From Bifidobacterium callitrichidarum (GTDB lineage Bacteria; Actinomycetota; Actinomycetes; Actinomycetales; Bifidobacteriaceae), in NCBI RefSeq assembly GCF_003129905.1, contig NZ_QFFM01000011.1, forward strand, positions 41,338 to 105,337: a DNA stretch of 64,000 bases, given 5' to 3'. The position numbers and the translations under genes are program-made. This document shows, in pieces, positions 18,438 through 26,444 of this stretch (positions within the stretch are counted from its first letter, which is position 1; each line of letters begins with the position of its first letter). The notes beneath the pieces were generated by a model, which ran no database searches, had not been told where the DNA came from, and saw nothing but the letters and a program-made list of their open reading frames with translations.

Positions 18438-19853
18438 TCAGGCCTGCTGAGCTTCGGCGGCGGAGCGACGCTCGGCAAGTTCGGCCTTGATCTGCTTGAA
18501 CTTCGCCTCGGTGACCGGGTAGAAGAACATGATCGCGGCGGAGATCACGAAGCCGATCAGCGGCACGAGGCCGGCGGCCAGGCGCAGGTTCTCGGCGACG
18601 GTCGGATCCTGGGCCACATTCATGCCGGACTTGTAACCGGTGAAGGCGAGGATGGCCGGGCCAAGCCAGGAGGTCAGGGCGCCGAACATCTGGCGGAAGA
18701 AGCTCAGGCCAGCCATGGCGGCACCATCGGTGCGCTTGCCGGTCTTCCACTCGTAGTACTCGACGGTGTCGCCTTCCATGCCCCAGACGTAGTTGCCGCA
18801 GAACTGGGCGCCGATGGCGTTGAGGGCGAGGCCCACGAGGGACAGCCACACGTTGGTGACGAAGATGAACATCACACCACCGATGATGCCGAGCGCGCAG
18901 CCGAGGTACCAGCCGCCCTTCTTGCCGAGGTGACGGGCGATGACCGGGCCGAACGGGGAGGCGATCACGCCGATGGAGGCGTTGATCAGGGTGACGAGGG
19001 TGGTGATGAGGGCCAGGGTGCCGGCATCGGCGCCGTTGGCGAGGACTTCCTTGGCGATGATCGGTCCGATGGAGCCCACGCAGGTGGCGATCAGGTAGAA
19101 GCCGGTGGCGAAGCACAGGATGAGCAGGGCCGGGTTGGTGAAGATGGCCTTCAGGGTATCGACGAAGGAGACCTTCGGCTGGGTCGGCACGTCGATCTGC
19201 TCGATGGTGGTCTTGTACAGGAAGACGTAGATCAGGGCGCCGACGAGGCAGAAGATGCACACGATCGGCAGCATGAGCTTGGCGAGGGCGGCCTGGTCCT
19301 TGACGTTGTTGATGGCCGGAGCCAGGGTGAAGGTGACGATCAGGCCGAACAGGGCGCCGCCGACCATACGGGCGGAGGACAGGCGCTGACGCTCGTTCTG
19401 GTCCTGGGTCATGGCGCCGAGCAGTGCGCCGTACGGCACGCCGCCGAGGGCACCGAGCAGCTGGTACAGCAGGTAGGTGACGATGGCCCATGCCACCTTG
19501 ATGCCCATCTCGGCGTCGGCCGGAATGGTGTACATCAGGCAGATGGCGACCATCATCGGCACGCCGAAGGCGACGACCAGACGACGGAACTTGCCGTTCT
19601 TGTTCGGCTTGACGCGGTCGGCGTAGTTACCGGCGAGCAGGTAGACGACAGCCTGGAAGAAGCGGGCGAACAGGAAGATGTTGGCGGTGGTCACCGGGTC
19701 GATGCCCATGTAGATGTAATAGGTGGCCAGGAACATCGACATCATTCGCCAGCCGATGTTGTTGGCCAAATCGCCGGAACCATAGCCGACGATGTTCAGC
19801 CAGGTCAGCTTCTGCGGCGTCTTCTTCGCCGGCTGCGCTGTTGCAGTGCTCAT
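18438..19853 (-). CDS. GPH-type glycoside:cation symporter
   Basis: A 471-residue MelB/GusB-like membrane transporter with about twelve helices. Family features include the early GYGSGDLANNIGWRMM segment, the NKNGKFRRLV loop after helix 2 and the loop with WKTGKRTDG. The ATG at 19853 follows AAAGGAG by nine bases, whereas the upstream frame to 19997 lacks support. It lies between the GH2 gene (upstream, same strand) and a LacI regulator (downstream), which suggests that it imports the glycoside hydrolysed by the GH2 enzyme. A perfect 13-bp hairpin lies in its leader. Confidence 0.9.
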   Translation of the reverse strand: MSTATAQPAKKTPQKLTWLNIVGYGSGDLANNIGWRMMSMFLATYYIYMGIDPVTTANIFLFARFFQAVVYLLAGNYADRVKPNKNGKFRRLVVAFGVPMMVAICLMYTIPADAEMGIKVAWAIVTYLLYQLLGALGGVPYGALLGAMTQDQNERQRLSSARMVGGALFGLIVTFTLAPAINNVKDQAALAKLMLPIVCIFCLVGALIYVFLYKTTIEQIDVPTQPKVSFVDTLKAIFTNPALLILCFATGFYLIATCVGSIGPIIAKEVLANGADAGTLALITTLVTLINASIGVIASPFGPVIARHLGKKGGWYLGCALGIIGGVMFIFVTNVWLSLVGLALNAIGAQFCGNYVWGMEGDTVEYYEWKTGKRTDGAAMAGLSFFRQMFGALTSWLGPAILAFTGYKSGMNVAQDPTVAENLRLAAGLVPLIGFVISAAIMFFYPVTEAKFKQIKAELAERRSAAEAQQA

Positions 19854-19888
19854 GCTTGAGAACTCCTTTGATTTCTCTTGTGTTCCAC

Positions 19889-19920
19889 GGTGTGGTGCAG
19901 GTCCTCTCCTGCACCACACC
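19889..19920 (-). promoter_or_regulatory. Perfect 13-bp hairpin in the GH2-symporter intercistronic region
   Basis: GGTGTGGTGCAGG (19889-19901) pairs perfectly with CCTGCACCACACC (19908-19920) around a 6-nt loop. No T-run follows on the minus strand. It lies 36 bp before the symporter start, so it may be an intercistronic stabiliser, processing site or attenuator. Confidence 0.7.
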
Positions 19921-19981
19921 GCTCGCCGTTGCCGGGGCAGCGGCAAATCTTTTGTTTTTCGGCGCGCGTCGTGCGCGATCT

Positions 19982-20025
19982 CTCCCCCAGTCAGCATCCG
20001 CTGACAGCCCCCTCGTCAGAGGGGC
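19982..20025. repeat. REP-like palindromic unit (diverged short form)
   Basis: CTCCCCCAGTCAGC...GCTGACAGCCCCCTCGTC...GGGG keeps the GTCAGC/GCTGAC stem with a changed loop, and a weakened outer stem. It lies just beyond the GH2 stop codon. Confidence 0.75.
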
Positions 20026-20040
20026 CGAAGTGCGGTGCCT

Positions 20041-23000
20041 TTACTTGATGAGGCAGGGCAGGGACGGGCTGGACTCGGCGGACATGCCGATCGCGTTGAC
20101 CGCGATCACGGACGCCGTGTAGTTGCCGGCAGTCAGACCGGACACGCTCTTGGCTTCCTCGCCGGCCTCGGCCTTGACCACCTTGACGGTGTTCTCGGTG
20201 AGGTTGCGCAGGGTGAGCACGTAGGAGGTGACCGGGGTGCCGCCGTCGGCCGGGGCCTGCCAGGTCACGTTCATCGTGTCGCCGGAGGAGGTGACGCCGG
20301 GCTTGTTCGGCTTGGCGGGCACGGCGGCCACGATGATCGGCTCGCTCGGCTCGGATGCCGGGGAGACCTTGTCCTCACCGGTGGTGGCCTCGATGGTCAC
20401 CTGGTAGGTGCCGCGGGCCACGTTGGCGAACGTGTAGGCGGTGGTGCCGATCGGGGCCCAGGCGGTGCGCTTGGGCAGGTCGGAGGCCGGGTCGACCGGG
20501 GTCAGGTGGATGTTGGTGCCGCCCTTGCCGAAGCCGGAGCGGGTGTCCACGTCGTTCCAGGAGACGGCCACGGAGCCGGACTCCACGAGCAGTTCGGCCA
20601 CCGGGGCCTTCGGGGCGGGCAGCAGGTCGTCCACGGTGTTGGCGCCGGCGCGGCCCACCTTGAAGGCGGTGGAGGTGGCGCTTTCGCCCTCGCCGATCTC
20701 GTTGCGGCCCTGGACGGTCACGGTCCATTCGCCGGCCGGCACGTCCGCGATGAGCGCGTGGGTATCGGTGCCCTCCACCGCGGCGGGGATCACCTCGCCG
20801 GCGGCGTTGGTCAGCGTGAGCGTGGTGCCCAGGATCGGAGAGCGGCCGTCGGAAGCGAATGCCCAGCCGACCTGCACGTCGTGGGCCTGCACGGAGACGG
20901 TCACGTCCGTGGGTTCGGACGGGATGGCCGGCATGTGGTGGTCGGCGTACACGGCGATCTCCACAAGCTGCAGGGCGTATTCGTCGTGCTCGTTCGGGTT
21001 GGCGCGCAGCTTGGAGGCCTCGACCTTGACGAAGCGGATGTCGTCGACCGGGGCGAAGTCGAAGGCGCGGGCCTTGCCGTTGTCCGGCAGGGCGTAGCCG
21101 CGCTTGTCCACGACCTTGGTCCAGGCGTTGCCGTCGGCGGAGACGGAGATGGTGAAGTCGACCGGGAAGCCTTGGCCCTGGTTCGGGTCGAAGGCGCGAT
21201 GGCCGGCTGCGAACTCCTGCACGCCGCCGACGCCCTCGCCCTCGCCATGGAAGGCCTCGGCCACGGTGCCGCCGGGGTTCTCGCCGCGCGGGGCGAGCAC
21301 CACCTGGGACACGGTGGTCGGATGGGCGAGCTTCAGAACCACCCATTCGTCGTGGTTCTCGGCGCTCGGCTCGCTGGACCAGCCGAAGTGGTTGTAGTCG
21401 GCGTTGAACTCGCCGTCCACCAAGGAGGCGGCGGTCCAGCCGTTGCGCTCGGAGGAGGAGCTCACGCGCACGGTGGCGCCCAGGGCCTTGTTGGCGGCCT
21501 GGCATGCGCACGGCATCTTGCCGGCCGTGAACTTCACGGTGATGGTCACGGTATCGCCGTTCTCGCCGGTGTATTCGATCTGGCCGGTGTATTCCTTGCC
21601 GGATTCGAGGCCGGCCACGTTCACCGTGTAGAACAGCTCCTGCTCGTGGCGCAGGTTGCCGGCGAGACGTTCGAAGCTGATGGAGCCGTTGGCGTCATCC
21701 ACCACGCGGGCGGTCCACTTCTCGCTCAGGGCGCCGCCCTCCTGCTTGAGGTGCAGGCAGTGCTTGACGTTACGGGACACCCAGTCCACGGTGCCGAGGT
21801 CGATGACCGGCCTGTTGGAGCCGATCTTGGCGGGCGCCGGGCGGCCGATCCAGCCAAGGAAGTTGTCCTCGGTGAACTTGAGCTTGCCGTTCTTGACCAC
21901 GCTCAGCGTTTCGATGAGCTTGGACTCGTAGGTCTCCACCTCGCCGGGCACGTGGATGGTGATGGGCAGTTCGGTGAACTCGCCGTGCTCCACCTCGATG
22001 GTCTTGGAGCCGGATTCCACCTCGCGCACGGTGCCGTCCTGCGTGTTAAGCGCGGAGACGGTCCAGCGGACCTCGAGTTCGGTGCCGTCGATCTCCTCGT
22101 CGTTGTAAACGAGCAGCGTGCGCTGAGAGGCGGTGCCGAGCTGGTAGATGCGGTGCGGCAGGCCGAGGCGCGGTTCCTTGTCGAATTCCTTGTCGAACGC
22201 GGCCACGTCCGAGTAGGAGTTGGCGAAGTAACGGTAGCCGTCGCCTTCGATCCAGCGGGCGTCGCCCTCGGCGGTCGGGTCGAACTGCGGGCGCAGCAGG
22301 GCCTTCGGGTTCAGGCCGTGCTTGGTGTGCTCCTGGTCGAGTTCGATGACCTTCTCGATGTTGTCGTAGATGAACATGGACAGGCAGAACGGCTTCCAGT
22401 TGGCCATGCGCGTGGTGCGCACGCCGCGGGTCACGCGGCCCACCTCGCGGCCGAAGTCGGCGCGGGAGATGGTGTCCGGATTGCCGTTGAGGCGACCGTG
22501 GTAGATGTCCTTGATGGTGCCGTCCTCGGCGTACTGCGGGATGCCGGCGGTGGACACGGAGAACTCCTCGCCCGCGCCGAGCGGCAGGTCGCCGTCGATC
22601 TGGTAGAGGTCGTAGATGTCCGGGGCGCTGGTCATGCCGGAGGGGTAGCCGCCGAAGTAGTGGCGGGAGTCCTCGTTGGTGATCGGCTTGTTGAAGCCGT
22701 CGTTGATGACCATGCGGGTCGGGTCCTCGCGGTTGGCGGCAGCTTCCAGCGGCGGGATGAGGATCTCGGCGTCGTTCGGGTTCCAGGCCTCGTTCGTGGT
22801 GGACCACAGCACGATGGACGGGTGGTTGCGGTACTCGCGCACCCAGCGCTCGACCCATTCGGTGTAGTAGCCGATGGCCTCGTCGGAGTAGTTGAGGTAG
22901 TACGGCGGGTCGAGGGACACGTTGGAGGTGGAGCCCGGGTTCCAGAAGGCGGTCTCCTCCTCGAGGAGCATGCCGGTCTCGTCCGCGTGGTCCATGAGCA

Positions 23001-24102
23001 CGTGCGAGGGCACGGAGCGGATGTGGTTGCGGATGATGTTGCAGTTGGCGTGGCGGTAGGCGTCCAGCCAGACCTTGGCCATCTCGTCCATGGCGTGGTT
23101 GTCGTCCAGGATCACGCCGTAGGCGTCGCCGATCTCGTTGATGAGGTCGCGGTCGCCCTGGTTGAGCAGGCACAGGGAGTCGCCGCGCAGGCGGATCTTG
23201 ACGCCGTTGATGATGTACTTGTCGCCTTCGCGCCAGAACTGGCGGAAGCCGAAGCGGTCGGACAGCTCGTGGATCGGGGCGGCGTCGGCCGGCGCGGAAG
23301 CGGGGGTGATGGCGGCGTCCACGGTGTACAGGAACGGGTCGGTGCGGGACCAGTAGTGGGCGGTCGGCCAGCCCTTGGCCAGCTTGACCACGGTCTCCTC
23401 GCCGGCCGGGGCGTGCACGGTGGCAGGCTCGAAGGTGAGCGCGGCGGTTTCGGCGTCGCCCTTGACCGGGTGGACGGCGGCGGCGAGCGTCAGATCGGCG
23501 TCCTGACCAGTGTGGTTCACGATGGTGACGTTGACGGCGAGCTCGTCGTCGGACGGGTCGGCGTTCTTCTTGAGGTCGGGCATGATCTGCAGGTCGTCGA
23601 TGCGCAGCTTCGGCTTGGTGACGATCTCCACGTCCTCGCCGATGCCCACGCGGCCCACGATGTTCTCCACGCCGAACGGGAAGAGCAGACGGTCCGGGCC
23701 GCCCTCGGTGGCCAGCGCGTCCTCCGGCAGGGCCTTGACGGACCACACCTCGATGCGGATCTCGTTGGCGCCGGGCTTGACCGCATCGTTGATGTCGAGG
23801 TCGTACGGCAGCAGGGTCATGAGGTAGCCCTTGGTGGTCAGCGGGCCGACGGACTGGCCGTTGACGAACACCTTGCCGAGCGTGGCGAGCGCGCCCACGT
23901 GCAGGAACACGTCCTCGTCCGTGATGTTCTCCGGCAGGTCCACGGTCTTGACGTACACGCCGTGGTGCAGGCCCTTCTCCCACTCGGCCGGGTAACCGGT
24001 GGTGCGGCTCAGCGAATCCCACCAAGTCGGCACGACGATGTCATAGCGTTCTTCCCCGCCGTTCGGGTAGAAGTCCCACACGCCATTGAGGTTGAGCCTC
24101 AT
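20041..24102 (-). CDS. Large GH2 glycosidase with F5/8-type and fibronectin III domains
   Basis: A 1353-residue glycoside hydrolase family 2 enzyme (beta-galactosidase, beta-glucuronidase or related specificity). A sugar-binding jelly-roll begins at residue 1 (MRLNLNGVWDF). The TIM barrel carries the acid/base Glu438 in VLWSTTNEAW; Glu512 or Glu513 in GAGEEFSVSTAG is the likely nucleophile. Residues about 880-1075 resemble an F5/8-type C (CBM32-like) domain, and three fibronectin III-like repeats fill about 1080-1353. There is no signal peptide or sorting motif, so it appears cytoplasmic despite carrying surface-type modules. The ATG follows AAAGGG by six bases. The downstream GPH symporter and LacI regulator complete an uptake-and-cleavage locus. 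Confidence 0.92.
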   Translation of the reverse strand: MRLNLNGVWDFYPNGGEERYDIVVPTWWDSLSRTTGYPAEWEKGLHHGVYVKTVDLPENITDEDVFLHVGALATLGKVFVNGQSVGPLTTKGYLMTLLPYDLDINDAVKPGANEIRIEVWSVKALPEDALATEGGPDRLLFPFGVENIVGRVGIGEDVEIVTKPKLRIDDLQIMPDLKKNADPSDDELAVNVTIVNHTGQDADLTLAAAVHPVKGDAETAALTFEPATVHAPAGEETVVKLAKGWPTAHYWSRTDPFLYTVDAAITPASAPADAAPIHELSDRFGFRQFWREGDKYIINGVKIRLRGDSLCLLNQGDRDLINEIGDAYGVILDDNHAMDEMAKVWLDAYRHANCNIIRNHIRSVPSHVLMDHADETGMLLEEETAFWNPGSTSNVSLDPPYYLNYSDEAIGYYTEWVERWVREYRNHPSIVLWSTTNEAWNPNDAEILIPPLEAAANREDPTRMVINDGFNKPITNEDSRHYFGGYPSGMTSAPDIYDLYQIDGDLPLGAGEEFSVSTAGIPQYAEDGTIKDIYHGRLNGNPDTISRADFGREVGRVTRGVRTTRMANWKPFCLSMFIYDNIEKVIELDQEHTKHGLNPKALLRPQFDPTAEGDARWIEGDGYRYFANSYSDVAAFDKEFDKEPRLGLPHRIYQLGTASQRTLLVYNDEEIDGTELEVRWTVSALNTQDGTVREVESGSKTIEVEHGEFTELPITIHVPGEVETYESKLIETLSVVKNGKLKFTEDNFLGWIGRPAPAKIGSNRPVIDLGTVDWVSRNVKHCLHLKQEGGALSEKWTARVVDDANGSISFERLAGNLRHEQELFYTVNVAGLESGKEYTGQIEYTGENGDTVTITVKFTAGKMPCACQAANKALGATVRVSSSSERNGWTAASLVDGEFNADYNHFGWSSEPSAENHDEWVVLKLAHPTTVSQVVLAPRGENPGGTVAEAFHGEGEGVGGVQEFAAGHRAFDPNQGQGFPVDFTISVSADGNAWTKVVDKRGYALPDNGKARAFDFAPVDDIRFVKVEASKLRANPNEHDEYALQLVEIAVYADHHMPAIPSEPTDVTVSVQAHDVQVGWAFASDGRSPILGTTLTLTNAAGEVIPAAVEGTDTHALIADVPAGEWTVTVQGRNEIGEGESATSTAFKVGRAGANTVDDLLPAPKAPVAELLVESGSVAVSWNDVDTRSGFGKGGTNIHLTPVDPASDLPKRTAWAPIGTTAYTFANVARGTYQVTIEATTGEDKVSPASEPSEPIIVAAVPAKPNKPGVTSSGDTMNVTWQAPADGGTPVTSYVLTLRNLTENTVKVVKAEAGEEAKSVSGLTAGNYTASVIAVNAIGMSAESSPSLPCLIK

Positions 24103-24206
24103 TGTAGTCCCTTTCTTGCAACACCTTTGCCATATCCGGGCCGAAACCTTCTTCGGTCCGCCGGGTCATCCCGGATCACGACTCACAAGATAGGACCATG
24201 CGCACG

Positions 24207-24310
24207 TTTGCCGTTTTTTGCCATGCTGGTTTTGCTGTTGTTTGCCGTTATTTGCCATTTCTTGCCGTTGTCTCCGCGGTCGATTCGGCGCGGTATTGCC
24301 GCTCTTTGCC
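24207..24310. promoter_or_regulatory. TTTGCC array with 10-bp phasing in divergent promoter region
   Basis: TTTGC(C/T) or CTTGCC motifs start at 24207, 24217, 24231, 24241, 24251 and 24261, with two more TTGCC motifs near 24296 and 24306. Five of the first six starts are spaced at 10 bp, about one helical turn. The array occupies the 316-bp gap between the divergent GH2 and binding-protein genes. The rest of that gap shows no other structure I can support. Confidence 0.65.
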
Positions 24311-24418
24311 AATTCCGGCGAATATGGCATCATTCATGGCCCTCGCGCGCGGAGCGAAGGTAGACTCTCCAGACAGAGATCCGCCCTATTGTCCAGTTCA
24401 ACATCGGAGTGTCTGCAC

Positions 24419-25747
24419 ATGTCTCGTCTGTCTCGCGCGCTGAAGATTCGTACGGTTATGGCCGCGGCCGTCGCCGTCGGCCTGGTCGGCACGGCTGCCG
24501 GATGCGGCGGCACGTCCGGCAGCGGTGCGGCGAACGGCAACGGCGTCACCGAAATCACGCTGTGGACCTGGCAGTCCACCATCAGCGACTTCGTCACCGC
24601 GTTCGAGAAGACCCACCCGAACATCAAGGTGAAGGTGACCAACGCCGGCGCCAACGAAGACGAATACATGCAGCTGACCAACGCGCTCAACGCGGGTCGC
24701 GGCATCCCAGACCTCGTCTACCTCGACTTCAACGCCGTGCACCAGTTCGCCATCTCCGACCAGCTGCGCAGCGTGAACGATTACGGCTTCAAGAGCATCC
24801 GCGGCGACTTCACCAAGGCCGCGCAGAACAACGTGACCGTGAACGGCCAGCCGTACGGCCTGCCGATCTCCTCGGGCCCGATGGTGATGTTCTACAACCA
24901 GGACGTGCTCGCCAAGGCGGGAGTGAACGAGGCGCCGACCACATGGGACGAGTACCGCGAGGCCGCCGAGAAGATCGCGGCCATGCCCGGCAGCGCGCAC
25001 ATCACCAACGACACGGGCGACGGTGGCTTCATCAGCTCCATGCTCTGGCAGGCTGGCGCCAAGCCGTTCAGCGTGGACGGCACCACCGTGGGCGTGGATT
25101 TCGGCGGCAGGAACGTGAAGAAGTTCACCGGCATGTGGCAGTCGATGCTGGACAGCAAGCTCATCGATACCTCCACCACCGGCTGGACCGACGACTGGTG
25201 GCGCAAGCTGGACGACGGCTCCATCGCCACTATGCTGACCGGCGCGTGGATGGTCTCTTCCATGCAGAAGAATCTGACGCGCACCAAAGGCTCGTGGCGC
25301 GTGACCACGATGCCGCAGTACTCGACCGGCGAACATGCAAACGGTGAGAACGGCGGCGGCGCTCTGGCACTGCCCAAGGGCTCGGACAACGCCAAGGCTC
25401 AGGCGGCCTACGAGTTCGCGGAATGGTTCGCGCACGGCGACGGCGTGCAGGTGAACCTTGAGCAGGGTGGTCTGCCGCCGCTCAATTCGGTGCTCTCCGA
25501 CTCCGATTGGCTGAATGAGAAGGACCCGTTCTTCGGCGGCCAGGCCACGCATCAGGTGATCGCCGAGGCCTCCAAGGACGTGACCACGGACTTCGAATAC
25601 CTGCCGTACATGGCGTACGCGAACTCGATCGCGGTCGATTCCATCGGCCAGGTCTACCATGGCAAGACCACGCTGCAGAAGGCGTTGGTGCAATGGGGCG
25701 ACGCCTTGAAGACCTACGGCCAGCAGGAAGGCTTCACGGTCAAGTAG
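24419..25747 (+). CDS. Lipoprotein sugar-binding protein of an ABC importer (orphan)
   Basis: A 442-residue extracellular solute-binding protein family 1 member. The N-terminus has a charged start, a hydrophobic core and a lipobox ending in GTAAGC at about residue 30, so it is a membrane-anchored lipoprotein. The mature part starts with the typical ITLWTWQSTISDFVTAFEKT. The ATG at 24419 follows GGAG by nine bases; an upstream in-frame ATG at 24218 would lie in the repeat array. No permease or ATPase gene follows, so it must share permeases encoded elsewhere. It is divergent from the GH2 gene across a common promoter region and may supply the same or a related oligosaccharide. Confidence 0.9.
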   Translation: MSRLSRALKIRTVMAAAVAVGLVGTAAGCGGTSGSGAANGNGVTEITLWTWQSTISDFVTAFEKTHPNIKVKVTNAGANEDEYMQLTNALNAGRGIPDLVYLDFNAVHQFAISDQLRSVNDYGFKSIRGDFTKAAQNNVTVNGQPYGLPISSGPMVMFYNQDVLAKAGVNEAPTTWDEYREAAEKIAAMPGSAHITNDTGDGGFISSMLWQAGAKPFSVDGTTVGVDFGGRNVKKFTGMWQSMLDSKLIDTSTTGWTDDWWRKLDDGSIATMLTGAWMVSSMQKNLTRTKGSWRVTTMPQYSTGEHANGENGGGALALPKGSDNAKAQAAYEFAEWFAHGDGVQVNLEQGGLPPLNSVLSDSDWLNEKDPFFGGQATHQVIAEASKDVTTDFEYLPYMAYANSIAVDSIGQVYHGKTTLQKALVQWGDALKTYGQQEGFTVK

Positions 25748-25852
25748 GTTCGTCGTGATGGCGAGGACGGGGCGCCTTGCCGGCTGCGGGACGGCCGACT
25801 TCCCCGGTTACGCAGTTTCCTCCGGTTCGGCGTCTTTGGCGCGCAAAAAGAA

Positions 25853-25975
25853 GGCTCTGTTAAATCAAGATTGACATGCCCCTTATTCTTGGCTCCCCTT
25901 GTCAGGGGAGCTGTCGGCGAAGCCGACTGAGGGGTAGTCCAGTGGAATTCATGTCAATCTTGGTTTAACAGAGCC
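25853..25975. mobile_element. MITE-like element A (123 bp) with 25-bp TIRs and 8-bp TSD
   Basis: The terminal inverted repeats begin GGCTCTGTTAAA and match over 25 bp with one mismatch (25853-25877 and 25951-25975). The element is flanked by perfect direct repeats AAAAAGAA (25845-25852 and 25976-25983), an 8-bp target duplication. Inside is one short REP-like unit with stem GTCGGC-gaa-GCCGAC. It contains no gene. It lies in the 697-bp gap between the binding-protein gene and metG, next to a terminator hairpin. Confidence 0.92.
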
Positions 25976-25983
25976 AAAAAGAA

Positions 25984-26007
25984 ACCCGGCGGAGGGAGCC
26001 GCCGGGT
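25984..26007 (-). terminator. Rho-independent terminator for leftward transcription
   Basis: ACCCGGCGG pairs perfectly with CCGCCGGGT around AGGGAG. On the minus strand the stem is followed by TTCTTTTT, which is also the target duplication of element A. It would stop transcripts coming from metG. Confidence 0.72.
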
Positions 26008-26283
26008 GAGAGAGAAGAGAGAAGAAGGGTTCAGTTATGGGGTTAAAACCTCGCCATCGGAATGGATTTCGTTGGTGAACTCCATCCGCTGACATGTATT
26101 AGTTAACCGCCCCTTACTGAGCGATTCGATGCGCTTGTCTGAAAATATTCTGGGCAAACTGTGTCGGGTTTGTGACGCTGCCCGACATCGGCTGCGCCGT
26201 TGCCCGATAGACGCACAGTTGACCGGCCAACGCACGGCCCTCCAAGAACCGCGCGTTACTTTTCACGAAATGAGGCCTGATCG

Positions 26284-26391
26284 CGTGAAAAAGTCACACT
26301 GAGTGTCAGTCAGCGTGACTTTCTTTCGCAACAATCCCATACTTCGTGAAAAAGGCACGCTGAGCGCATGTCAGCGTGCCTTTTTCACGAA
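26284..26391. repeat. Two GTGAAAAAG palindromes downstream of metG
   Basis: The second copy is a perfect 21-bp stem (26343-26363 with 26371-26391) built from TTCGTGAAAAAGGCACGCTG. The first (26284-26328) is an imperfect version with GTGAAAAAGTCACACTGA. Both lie 54-161 bp downstream of the metG stop. The T-tract within the second stem could serve in termination. Related copies are found at 48884-49005. The remaining bases from 26008 to 26283 hold nothing I can name. Confidence 0.82.
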
Positions 26392-26444
26392 ACCGGGAGA
26401 TTAGGACCCGCATCAGGAGTCCCGATCTACGGGGGGCTTCCGAC

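Noticed and set aside
20035..24363. 1442-codon open frame on the plus strand opposite the GH2 gene
   Set aside because: It mirrors the GH2 frame in high-GC DNA, is His/Gly/Val/Asp-rich without family motifs and has no ribosome site. It is a shadow frame.
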